Below, piece by piece: positions 28,525 through 36,267 of a stretch of 64,000 bases of DNA. The DNA is from Labilithrix sp. GTDB lineage: Bacteria > Myxococcota_A > Polyangia > Polyangiales > Polyangiaceae. Position 1 is the stretch's first letter. Each line of letters begins with the position of its first letter. The stretch covers positions 1-64,000 of the forward strand of contig JAHBWC010000022.1 in NCBI GenBank assembly GCA_019637225.1, written 5' to 3'. Under the pieces are notes generated by a model, which searched no databases, was not told where the DNA came from, and saw only the letters and a list, made by a program, of their open reading frames with translations. The position numbers and the translations under genes were made by a program.

Positions 28525-30588
28525 GTGCCGGCAATCAAGCGAACGCGAGCGAGCGGTGTCTTCGTGGTCCTGGCGGCGGCGGGTGCGCTCGCGGCCTGCG
28601 GTGGGAGCGGGACGAGCCCGAAGGGTCCGAGCGCCGTCGCCGGTGGCAAGAACCCGCCCGCCGGTCCGACAGGGGCCGCCGGGTGCAGGGCGCCGTCCGC
28701 CGCAGTCCCGATGAGCCGCGACGGCGCGAGCTCCACGCTGGCGCTCGCCACGGTCGATCGCGCGCGGGTCGCCTTCGTCGCCGACGAGGACGCGAAGGCG
28801 ATCCTGACGTTCGACCTCGACTCGCACAAGCAGCTCGCCGAGACGCGCCTCGACGGCACGCCCGCGCAGGTGTGGATCGCCACCGACGGCCGCGTCTTCG
28901 CGACGCTGCGTGACAAGAGCGAGCTCGTCGCGCTCGCGGCGTCGCGCGCCGACCAGCCGCTCACCCGCCTCTGCAGCGTAGCGACGCCCGCCGAGCCCAT
29001 CGCGATCGCCGCGACGCCCGACCAGTCGACGATCCTCGTCTCGAGCGGCTGGGGTCAGCGCCTCGCCGCGTTCGAGGCGGGCTCGCTCGCGGCGAAGTTC
29101 GAGGCGAAGCTCCCGCGCGAGCCGCGCGCGGTGGTCGTCGCCGACGACGGCAAGACCGCGTTCGTCTCGCACGCGGTCGGCTCGGTCGTGAGCTCCGTCG
29201 ATCTCGTGGGCGCGAAGCACGAGAGCCGCGAGGTCGCGATGCGCGGGTTCGACGTGCACCAGCTCCGCATGGCGAAGCAGCAGCGCCAGATGTTCGAGCG
29301 GATGAAGCAGACGAACGGCGTCAACAGCGACATGCTCGCGGCCTTCGAGGCCCAGGCGAAGCGATCCGAGGAGGGGCGCCAGAGCTGCCAGGGTTTCGCG
29401 CTCGCGAAGTCGGCCGCCGTCTCGGGACGCATCTTCGCGCCGCAGGTCATGGTCGATCCCGGCGACCTCGAGCAGCGGCCCGACGGATACGGCGACGAGC
29501 ACTCGCACACCGAGGCTCCGGCGGTCGCCGTCATCGACGAGGCCGCGCTGACGCCGATGCTCTCGAGCATGACGATCGCGCGCGACTCGACGCCGTTCTC
29601 GAGAGGCGACGCGCGCGAGACGCGCGCGGAGTGCCTCCTGCCGCGCGCGGCCGTCGTCGACGCGAAGACGAAGTCGCTCCTCGTCACCTGCTACGGCATC
29701 GACGCGGTGGTCGCGTACGACGCGACGGCCGCGAACCCGCGCCTGGCAGAGCGCCGCCGCTGGACCGTCGGCTCGGGGCCGAGCGGCGTCGCGGTCGACT
29801 CCGACAAGCACCGCGCGATCGTCTGGTCGCAGTTCGATCGCACGCTCTCGAGCTTCCCGATCGGGGAGAGCGAGCTCGTCGACGAGAGGACCGCGCGCCT
29901 CGACGTCCAGAAGACCGCCGCCGGGCCGCTTCACGACAAGCTCCCTGCCGAGTATGCGCTCGGCCGCATCCTCTTCCACGCGGCCGGCGACGCGCGGATC
30001 GCCTCCGACGGACGCGCGTGCGCGAGCTGCCATCCCGACGGACGCGACGACGCGATCACGTGGGCGACCCCGGAGGGCCCGCGGCGCTCGATCATGCTCG
30101 CGGGCCGCGTCTCTCCGACGGCCCCGTACTCCTGGAACGGCGACGAGACGACGCTGCACAACCACCTCGGCAACACGTTCGATCGCCTGAGCGGCAAGGG
30201 GCTCCGCAGCATCGAGCTCGACGCGCTCGTCACGTACATCTCGCAGATGCCCGCGCCGTCGCCGAGCGCGGGCGCGGACCGGACCAAGGTCGATCGCGGG
30301 CGCGCCATCTTCGCCTCGCGCGAGGCGGGCTGCGCGTCGTGCCACGCCGGCGCGACCTTCACGGACGGCAAGAACCACGACGTCGGGAGCAAGCACAAAG
30401 CCGACCGTGGATCGTCCTTCAACACGCCGTCGCTGCACCTCGTCGGCGGAACCGGCCCGTACTTCCACGACGGGCGCTACACGAGCCTGAGCGAGCTCCT
30501 CACGAAGAGCGACGGCACGATGGGCCGCACGAAGCACCTCTCCACCGCCGATCTCGACGCGCTCGAGACCTACCTGAGGACCCTCTGA
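28525..30588 (+). CDS. Beta-propeller / di-haem cytochrome c peroxidase-like lipoprotein
   Basis: A 687-residue exported protein. The GTG start (VPAIKRTRASG) gives a lipoprotein signal ending LAAC; an ATG at 28483 is an alternative. The first part looks like a YncE-type beta-propeller (repeats of VAFVADEDAKAILTFDLDSH and TILVSSGWGQRLAAFEAGS). The last 190 residues carry two haem motifs, CASCH at 499-503 and CASCH at 603-607, with the MauG/cytochrome c peroxidase pattern AGATFTDG. It is probably a periplasmic or surface peroxidase or electron acceptor. The stop overlaps the next ATG by one base. Confidence 0.85.
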   Translation: MPAIKRTRASGVFVVLAAAGALAACGGSGTSPKGPSAVAGGKNPPAGPTGAAGCRAPSAAVPMSRDGASSTLALATVDRARVAFVADEDAKAILTFDLDSHKQLAETRLDGTPAQVWIATDGRVFATLRDKSELVALAASRADQPLTRLCSVATPAEPIAIAATPDQSTILVSSGWGQRLAAFEAGSLAAKFEAKLPREPRAVVVADDGKTAFVSHAVGSVVSSVDLVGAKHESREVAMRGFDVHQLRMAKQQRQMFERMKQTNGVNSDMLAAFEAQAKRSEEGRQSCQGFALAKSAAVSGRIFAPQVMVDPGDLEQRPDGYGDEHSHTEAPAVAVIDEAALTPMLSSMTIARDSTPFSRGDARETRAECLLPRAAVVDAKTKSLLVTCYGIDAVVAYDATAANPRLAERRRWTVGSGPSGVAVDSDKHRAIVWSQFDRTLSSFPIGESELVDERTARLDVQKTAAGPLHDKLPAEYALGRILFHAAGDARIASDGRACASCHPDGRDDAITWATPEGPRRSIMLAGRVSPTAPYSWNGDETTLHNHLGNTFDRLSGKGLRSIELDALVTYISQMPAPSPSAGADRTKVDRGRAIFASREAGCASCHAGATFTDGKNHDVGSKHKADRGSSFNTPSLHLVGGTGPYFHDGRYTSLSELLTKSDGTMGRTKHLSTADLDALETYLRTL

Positions 30589-31721
30589 TGAAGGCCGAAA
30601 GCACCTCGCTGCGTGCGCTCTTCGCCCTCGGTGCGCTCGCCGGCGCGCTCGCGCTCACGCGTGACGCACGCGGCGGCGACGCCCCGACCTTCTCGAAGCT
30701 TCCGGCCGGCCGTCTCACGGTGCCGTCGAAGAAGAACGTGCCGGCCGTCTCCGCGCGCGAGTCCGTCCCCGGCGTCTTCGTCGTGACGCCTCGCCACCTC
30801 TTCGGCCGCGATCGACGGTACGTAACGGTCACCGCCGACGCTCGCATCGCCGCGGCCGCCAAGGAGGGCGGCGGATGGGACGCGAGCGCGCTGATGCCGT
30901 CCGCCTGCATGTCGCAGCTGAACCGCTCGCGCTTCGCCTTCGACGGCGACAGCGGGAGCCCCACGGAGTGGGAGGAGAACCTCGCCACCGAGGTCCAGGT
31001 CTACGCGAAGACGGCGGACAACCCCTCCTCGGGCGTGACGGCGATCCACTCGGAGCGCATCGTCGAACAGAACGGCGCGATCACGCTCGAGTCCGTCGAC
31101 GCGTGGGTGGATCCCGCCACGCGCGGCGCGCGGCTGATCTCGAAAGCGAGCCTCCCGCTCGAGCTCCTCCGTGAGCCGGCCTTCGGGATGAAGGTCTACG
31201 CCGGGCGCGACGAGCGACCGGACGGCAAGCGCTTCGTCCAGTTCGTCGTGGTCCGGCCGGAGGGGCCGCACATGGATCGCACGGGCCAGATTTGGGCGAT
31301 GCGCGAGGAAGGGTCGCTTTCGCACTCGAGCGGCTGCCGTCACCAGCGCGTCGCGATCGGCATCGGCGACTCGAACGGCGACACCGCGACGGTCATCGCC
31401 ACCGTCGTCCTCCCCGCGCTCGACGCGGGCTCCGACAAGGCGCGGAGGGTTCCGCCGACCCCGCCGGCGCCGGCCCTCTTGCCGACGCCGCTCCCCGCGA
31501 ACGGCGCGAAGCCGACGCCCGCCGTCTTCTTCGGACGCCGTGGGCCGCCGCGCGAGCCCGGCAGCTTCACGGAGACCGAAGTGCGAACGCGCGTGATGCA
31601 CATCCAGCTCAGCGTGAGTAAGACCACGCGCGAGAAGGAGCCCCTCGTCTCCGTGAGCTCGTCGTGGGGCGGACGCGAGCAGGTCAACCGCGTCGTCGAG
31701 CCCGACGCGACGCCGCTCTGA
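30588..31721 (+). CDS. Exported protein coupled to di-haem protein
   Basis: A 377-residue protein with a signal peptide (ALFALGALAGALALTRDARG). I recognise no domain. The body is mainly beta with Gly/Asp-rich turns, and ends with a Pro-rich segment (RRVPPTPPAPALLPTP) before a final beta-rich domain. Its start codon overlaps the stop of the di-haem gene (TGATG), so a joint function with that protein outside the cytoplasm is inferred. Confidence 0.8.
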   Translation: MKAESTSLRALFALGALAGALALTRDARGGDAPTFSKLPAGRLTVPSKKNVPAVSARESVPGVFVVTPRHLFGRDRRYVTVTADARIAAAAKEGGGWDASALMPSACMSQLNRSRFAFDGDSGSPTEWEENLATEVQVYAKTADNPSSGVTAIHSERIVEQNGAITLESVDAWVDPATRGARLISKASLPLELLREPAFGMKVYAGRDERPDGKRFVQFVVVRPEGPHMDRTGQIWAMREEGSLSHSSGCRHQRVAIGIGDSNGDTATVIATVVLPALDAGSDKARRVPPTPPAPALLPTPLPANGAKPTPAVFFGRRGPPREPGSFTETEVRTRVMHIQLSVSKTTREKEPLVSVSSSWGGREQVNRVVEPDATPL

Positions 31722-31773
31722 GCTGACGCGTCGTTGGTAAGCCGGTTGCACGCGCTCCCCGACGAGGAGCGCC

Positions 31774-32226
31774 ATGCACGAGGACACAGCTGCGGCACCG
31801 TCAGAGCACACGACCACGCCGAGCGCGACCGCGCCGCCAGGCGTCGCCGCCTCGTCTCGCGATGCCACGCCCGCGCCGACGTACCACACGCGCGAGCACG
31901 ACTTCGCGACCGGCGTCTACCTCCAGGTCGAGCGCTCGCTCCGCTCGCGGAGGGCGACCGAAGGGACGTTCGCCGCGCGGGTCGAGGAGCGGCTCAAGCG
32001 CAGGGCCTCGCAGCTCTGGGGCCGAATGAAACATCGACCGTCGCTCGCCGTCCTCCTCGCCGGCGCGATCGGCCTCGCGCTGGCGAGCGCGACGGGCGCC
32101 GCCGAGCTGCTCGTCGCGATCTCCGCCGCGTACGCGGCCTACCTCGTGCTGCGAGAGGGGGTCTCGCCGGCGGTCGCGGTCAAGGAGACCATGGTCCGGC
32201 TGGACGAATTGAGAGAGGAGCCATGA
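31774..32226 (+). CDS. Small membrane protein of P-type ATPase operon
   Basis: A 150-residue protein. The first 60 residues are Ala/Thr/Pro-rich and disordered-looking, followed by a basic helix (RLKRRASQLWGRMKHR) and a helical hairpin of two hydrophobic segments at about 89-125. A GAGGAG ribosome site lies just upstream of the ATG. The stop overlaps the next start as ATGA. No family is recognised. Position at the head of a coupled operon suggests an accessory subunit for the ATPase. Confidence 0.78.
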   Translation: MHEDTAAAPSEHTTTPSATAPPGVAASSRDATPAPTYHTREHDFATGVYLQVERSLRSRRATEGTFAARVEERLKRRASQLWGRMKHRPSLAVLLAGAIGLALASATGAAELLVAISAAYAAYLVLREGVSPAVAVKETMVRLDELREEP

Positions 32227-32513
32227 GCGTCACATCGTTCGCGATCGGGTTCGTGACCGGCTGGGTCGTGCGCAGCACCGTCGAGTCGTCGCGCGAGCTC
32301 GCGGTCGACGTCGCCGTCGGCTCTCAGGACGCGCTCCACAAGCTCCGGCGGGCGTTCGTCGCCGAGCGGGAGTTCCTCGAAGACCTCTGGTCCGAGGCGA
32401 AGGCGCGCGCCGGCGTCGAGCGGCCGCCCCCGAGGCCCGCGGGCGCGAACGACACGGACGGCCCTCTCTCGCGTGACGGAGCCCCGCGCGCCGAAGCCGA
32501 GGCGCCGTCGTGA
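32223..32513 (+). CDS. Small protein with N-terminal membrane segment
   Basis: A 96-residue protein starting MSVTSFAIGFVTGWVVRST, a short hydrophobic segment like those of DUF5132/YtxH-type small membrane proteins. A charged helix and a disordered acidic tail (EAEAPS end) follow. It overlaps the neighbours by four bases on both sides (ATGA and GTGA). The role is unknown; it is probably part of the ATPase complex. Confidence 0.75.
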   Translation: MSVTSFAIGFVTGWVVRSTVESSRELAVDVAVGSQDALHKLRRAFVAEREFLEDLWSEAKARAGVERPPPRPAGANDTDGPLSRDGAPRAEAEAPS

Positions 32514-33022
32514 GCGCGCCAGCCGGCGTCCGCGGGCTCCGGATCGCGCATCACCACCCCGGACGCTTGCGGTTACGCACGGACGCGTTCATGGGCAGCG
32601 TTCGCGCGGCCGAGCGCACGCGCGTCGGGCTCGCGCGAACGCACGGCGTGACGTGCGCGGCGCACGATCCGCGGACCGGCAGCCTGCTCGTCGAATACGA
32701 CCCGAGGGACATCGACGCCAACGGGCTCGTCGCGCGCGCGTGCGAGCTGAGCGGCCTCGAGCTCGCGCCGCCGCGTCAGGCGCGCCCCAGCGCGGCGTTC
32801 CGTATCGTCGGCTTCGTCCGCAGGGCCGATCGGCGCACGGAGTCGATCACGGGCGGACGAGTCAACCTCGGCGTATTGATCCCCGGCGGGCTGATGGCCC
32901 TCGCCTTCTATTCGTTCTTCAAGAGCTCGCACACGCGGCTGCCACGGTGGGACAGCCTCGTCTACTGGGGCTACTCCGTCTTCGTCCACGCGCACGCCGG
33001 CGCGACCCGCGACTCGCCATGA
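32510..33022 (+). CDS. HMA-like domain protein with C-terminal membrane segment
   Basis: A 170-residue protein with a GTG start overlapping the previous stop. Residues about 10-80 resemble the Cys-less heavy-metal-associated type 2 domain: HHPGRLRLRTDAF opening and SLLVEYDPRDID as the later strand. The CxxC metal site of classical HMA domains is absent. A hydrophobic stretch (VLIPGGLMALAFYSFF) follows near residue 127. It overlaps the ATPase gene by four bases. Similar domains occur at the N-terminus of that ATPase, so this may be a separate regulatory or docking domain. Confidence 0.8.
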   Translation: MSAPAGVRGLRIAHHHPGRLRLRTDAFMGSVRAAERTRVGLARTHGVTCAAHDPRTGSLLVEYDPRDIDANGLVARACELSGLELAPPRQARPSAAFRIVGFVRRADRRTESITGGRVNLGVLIPGGLMALAFYSFFKSSHTRLPRWDSLVYWGYSVFVHAHAGATRDSP

Positions 33023-35361
33023 GCGGGCCAGCTGCCGGAGAGGTCGTCGTACAGCGGTCGGGCCGGTCCCGGCTGCGCGTACGCAACTGCGTCGCTCCGG
33101 AGGTCGCGCGCGACCTCGTCGCGTGGTTCGAAGGGCGCCCCGACGTGACGCGCGTTCGATCGCGGCCGCGCTCGGCGACCATCGACGTCGACTACGACGA
33201 GCGCTGCCACGACGGCGACCTCGCGCGTGCGGCGCGCGACCGGGCGCACGCGCTGACGCATCCGGCGCGGCGGCGCCCGCGGGGCGTGCAGGTGTCCGTC
33301 ACGCACGTGGTCGCCGGGCGCGCGCGCCTCGAGATCGCCGGCGTCTCCGCCGACGAGCTCGCCCGCCTCGCCGCGTGGCTCGCCGAGCAGCCGGGGGTGC
33401 TCGCCGCGGCGCCGGGCGCGTCCTCGATCGTCGTGCGATGGGCGAACGACGACCTCGATCCCGCCGCGACGGCCCGCGCGATCGCGGCGAGCGACCCCTC
33501 GGAGTGGCCACCCTCGCCGCCCCCCGCCGACGAGAGCCCCTGGCGGGCGCTCTGCTTCGACGGCGCCGTGCTCCTCGCGGCGCGGCGGCGCTTCGTTCCG
33601 CGCTCGCTCCTCGCGCTCGCGGTCGCCGTCAGCGCCGAGCCGACCGCAAGGCGCGCGCTCCGCGCCGTGGGCGAGCGCCGCCTCAGCGTCGATCTCCTCG
33701 ATCTCCTCGCGATCATCGTGTCGGTCGCCGCCGGCGCTCCAGGCACGGCCGCGCTCATCACGCTCCTCCTCTCGGCCGGCGACTACATCCTCCACCTGAC
33801 CAAGCGACGCGCTCACGGCGCGCTCGCCGGGGCGATCAAGCTCGAGGTGCCCACGGCCTGGAAGCTCCGCCCCGACGGCCAGGCCGAGGCCGTCTCGACG
33901 AAGACGCTCGTGGTCGGAGACCGCATCGTCTGCGACCTCGGGGGACGACTGCCGGTCGACGGCGTCATCACGAGCGGCGCCGCGACGATCGACACGAAGG
34001 CGCTCACCGGCGAGTCGACGCCGCGCACGTGCCAGAGCGGCGACTCCGTGATGGCGTCGAGCGTCGTCGTCGAGGGGAGCATCGTGGTCGAGGTGCGCCG
34101 CGTCGGCCGCGACACCACGGCGGGGAGGATCGTGCAGATCCTGGAGAGCGCGGGGGACAAACCGACCTACCTGCAGCGCGAGACCGAGCGCGTCGCGGAC
34201 CAGCTCGTGATGCCCACGCTCGGCCTCGCGGGCGCCGCCGCGCTGCTCGCCTCCGAGATCGACCGCATGACGAGCGTGCTCATCACCGACTTCGGCACCG
34301 GGATCCGCATCAGCGTCCCCACGAGCGCGCTCGCCGCGATGACGGTCGCGACGCGCGACGGCGTCCTCGTGAAGGGCGGTCAGTTCCTCGAGCGGCTCGC
34401 GCGCGCCGACGCGGTCGTCTTCGACAAGACGGGCACGCTCACGAGCGGCACGCCCCGCGTGGTCGACGTCGTCGCGGTCGACGGCTTCGATCCGAGCCGC
34501 GCGATCGCGCTCGCCGCGGCCGTCGAGACCCGCCAGAGCCACCCGGTCGCCGAGGCCTTGCGCGCCCACACCCGCGCGCACGGGATCGCCGTTCCGCACG
34601 GTGCCGTGCGAGACCAGAGCTACGCGGTCGGGCAGGGCCTCGTCGCGCGATGCGGGAGCCACGAGGTCGCCGTCGGCGGAGCGCGCCTGATGAGCGCGAG
34701 GGGGATCACGATCGACGGCGCGCGCGCCGCGCTCGAGCGTCACGAGCGCTCGAGCGTCTCGTCGCTGCTCATCGCCGTCGACGGACGCCTCGCGGCGGTC
34801 CTCGGATACGCGGACGCGGTGCGCCCAGAGAGCCGAGGGGTCATTCGCGCGCTCGCGGCGAACGGCCGCCGCCGCATCGTCCTCATGTCGGGCGACGCGA
34901 GCGGTCCCGCGACGGAGATCGGCCGCTGCCTCGGAGTCGACGAGGTCTACTCGGAGCTCCTGCCGCACGAGAAGGCCGAGCACGTGCGACGGCTACAGCG
35001 CGCGGGGAGGGTCGTCGCGATGGTCGGCGACGGCATCAACGACGCACCCGCGCTCGCGCTCGCCGACGTCGGCATCTCGCTCACGGGAGGCACCGACGTC
35101 GCGCTCGACGCGGCGGACGTCGTCTTGCTGAGCGGCGGGCTCTCGAAGCTCCCGACCGCGTTTCGTATCGCCGACGACGCGATGCGCGCGGTTCGCACCG
35201 GCCTCGGTATCGTCATCGTCCCGAACGCGCTCGCGATCGTGCTCGGCGCGCTCGGCGTGATCGGCCCCGGCGTCGCGACGGTGCTCAACAACGGCTCGAC
35301 GGTCGTGGCGGCGATGGCGGCCCTCTCGCCGGTGCTCCGTCGCCCGCGCACGACCGCGTAG
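33019..35361 (+). CDS. P1B-like P-type ATPase without the metal-site cysteine motif
   Basis: A 780-residue membrane ATPase. Two Cys-less HMA-like domains (openings GRSRLRV and GRARLEI) cover about 1-150. Helices follow, then the actuator TGES (330-333), the phosphorylation site DKTGT (Asp469), the P1B-typical SHP motif (RQSHPVAEA) and the hinge GDGIND. The helix that in P1B pumps carries CPC (or a single-Cys variant) reads DFGTGIRI at 424-431, with no Cys. The catalytic residues are intact, so it should hydrolyse ATP, but the ion (or other substrate) is unclear. It is the last gene of a four-gene coupled operon. Confidence 0.9.
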   Translation: MSGPAAGEVVVQRSGRSRLRVRNCVAPEVARDLVAWFEGRPDVTRVRSRPRSATIDVDYDERCHDGDLARAARDRAHALTHPARRRPRGVQVSVTHVVAGRARLEIAGVSADELARLAAWLAEQPGVLAAAPGASSIVVRWANDDLDPAATARAIAASDPSEWPPSPPPADESPWRALCFDGAVLLAARRRFVPRSLLALAVAVSAEPTARRALRAVGERRLSVDLLDLLAIIVSVAAGAPGTAALITLLLSAGDYILHLTKRRAHGALAGAIKLEVPTAWKLRPDGQAEAVSTKTLVVGDRIVCDLGGRLPVDGVITSGAATIDTKALTGESTPRTCQSGDSVMASSVVVEGSIVVEVRRVGRDTTAGRIVQILESAGDKPTYLQRETERVADQLVMPTLGLAGAAALLASEIDRMTSVLITDFGTGIRISVPTSALAAMTVATRDGVLVKGGQFLERLARADAVVFDKTGTLTSGTPRVVDVVAVDGFDPSRAIALAAAVETRQSHPVAEALRAHTRAHGIAVPHGAVRDQSYAVGQGLVARCGSHEVAVGGARLMSARGITIDGARAALERHERSSVSSLLIAVDGRLAAVLGYADAVRPESRGVIRALAANGRRRIVLMSGDASGPATEIGRCLGVDEVYSELLPHEKAEHVRRLQRAGRVVAMVGDGINDAPALALADVGISLTGGTDVALDAADVVLLSGGLSKLPTAFRIADDAMRAVRTGLGIVIVPNALAIVLGALGVIGPGVATVLNNGSTVVAAMAALSPVLRRPRTTA

Positions 35362-35544
35362 GACTCGGATTCGCGCCCGGCGCGCTCGAGCAATAATTGG
35401 CGCGACCGCGCGTGCGCCGTCGAGGGTGATCCGATCCATCGCGCCCGCTTCAGAGAGCCCGATGATCCAGGCGAGCGCTGGGGGTGATCTCGATCCACTT
35501 CGCTCGGATCATCCTTATTTTCAGGGTTCTCCGCGACATCCCAC

Positions 35545-36117
35545 ATGGTGGCATCCCTGTTGCGGATAAGAGAGCCCGTGACCGACCTTACGCTCCCCAA
35601 GGCCCGCCCCCTCCCCTCGCAGCCCGCGCTGACCTCGGGTTCTCGCTCGTTCGTGACGCGCCTCTTGATCGTGCTCGGCTGCGTCGCGGGTGTGGTCGCG
35701 TGCTCGGGCGCCGAAGACTTCGACGACCTCGACGCCGAGGACGGCGATCACGACGACGACGACGACGCGTACGAGGCCACGAGCGACGAGCTCCGCACCG
35801 CCGGCCCGTGCGCCGGCAAGCCGATCGATCGCGCCGTCCGCTGCGCCCAGGCGAAGGGCGCGCGCGTCCTCAGCTACTACCGCAGCGCGAAGGAGCAGGA
35901 GCGCGTACGCCGCGAGAACCGGTGCACGAACCGCTGCACGGGGATGGCGGGCTGCGTTCGTCCGACGGCGAGCTGCACGTCGTCCCCGCACACCCGCTGC
36001 CTCTCCGTCGACCTCGTCAACGACGGCGCGCCGCTCACGCGCGCGCAGCTCCGCTCGTGCGGGCTCGCCAAGACGACGATGCCTCACCGAAACCACTACG
36101 ACCTCGTCGGCCGCTGA
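35545..36117 (+). CDS. M15 peptidase-like lipoprotein with acidic linker
   Basis: A 190-residue protein. A hydrophobic segment ends in the lipobox GVVAC, followed by a very acidic linker (DDLDAEDGDHDDDDD). The C-terminal part resembles a compact D-Ala-D-Ala carboxypeptidase/M15 fold: SYYRSAKEQ, then HTRCLSVDLV (His...Asp) and a terminal NHYDL that could give the second His. Six to eight cysteines suggest disulfides. A peptidoglycan-directed role is possible, but the zinc triad is degenerate. A GTG at 35578 with AAGAGAG upstream is an alternative start. Confidence 0.7.
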   Translation: MVASLLRIREPVTDLTLPKARPLPSQPALTSGSRSFVTRLLIVLGCVAGVVACSGAEDFDDLDAEDGDHDDDDDAYEATSDELRTAGPCAGKPIDRAVRCAQAKGARVLSYYRSAKEQERVRRENRCTNRCTGMAGCVRPTASCTSSPHTRCLSVDLVNDGAPLTRAQLRSCGLAKTTMPHRNHYDLVGR

Positions 36118-36267
36118 CGGGCGCGGGTCGCTTCGTCGTCGCTGCGCCGCACGACCGCGGACCGACGGCCGCAGCATCGAGCGCGCGTCGACGCGGACCA
36201 CCGAGCGCGCGCAACGTCGCGAGATGGTCGGATCCTCCCCGTCAGGATTGTCTAGCATGGCGACTCC

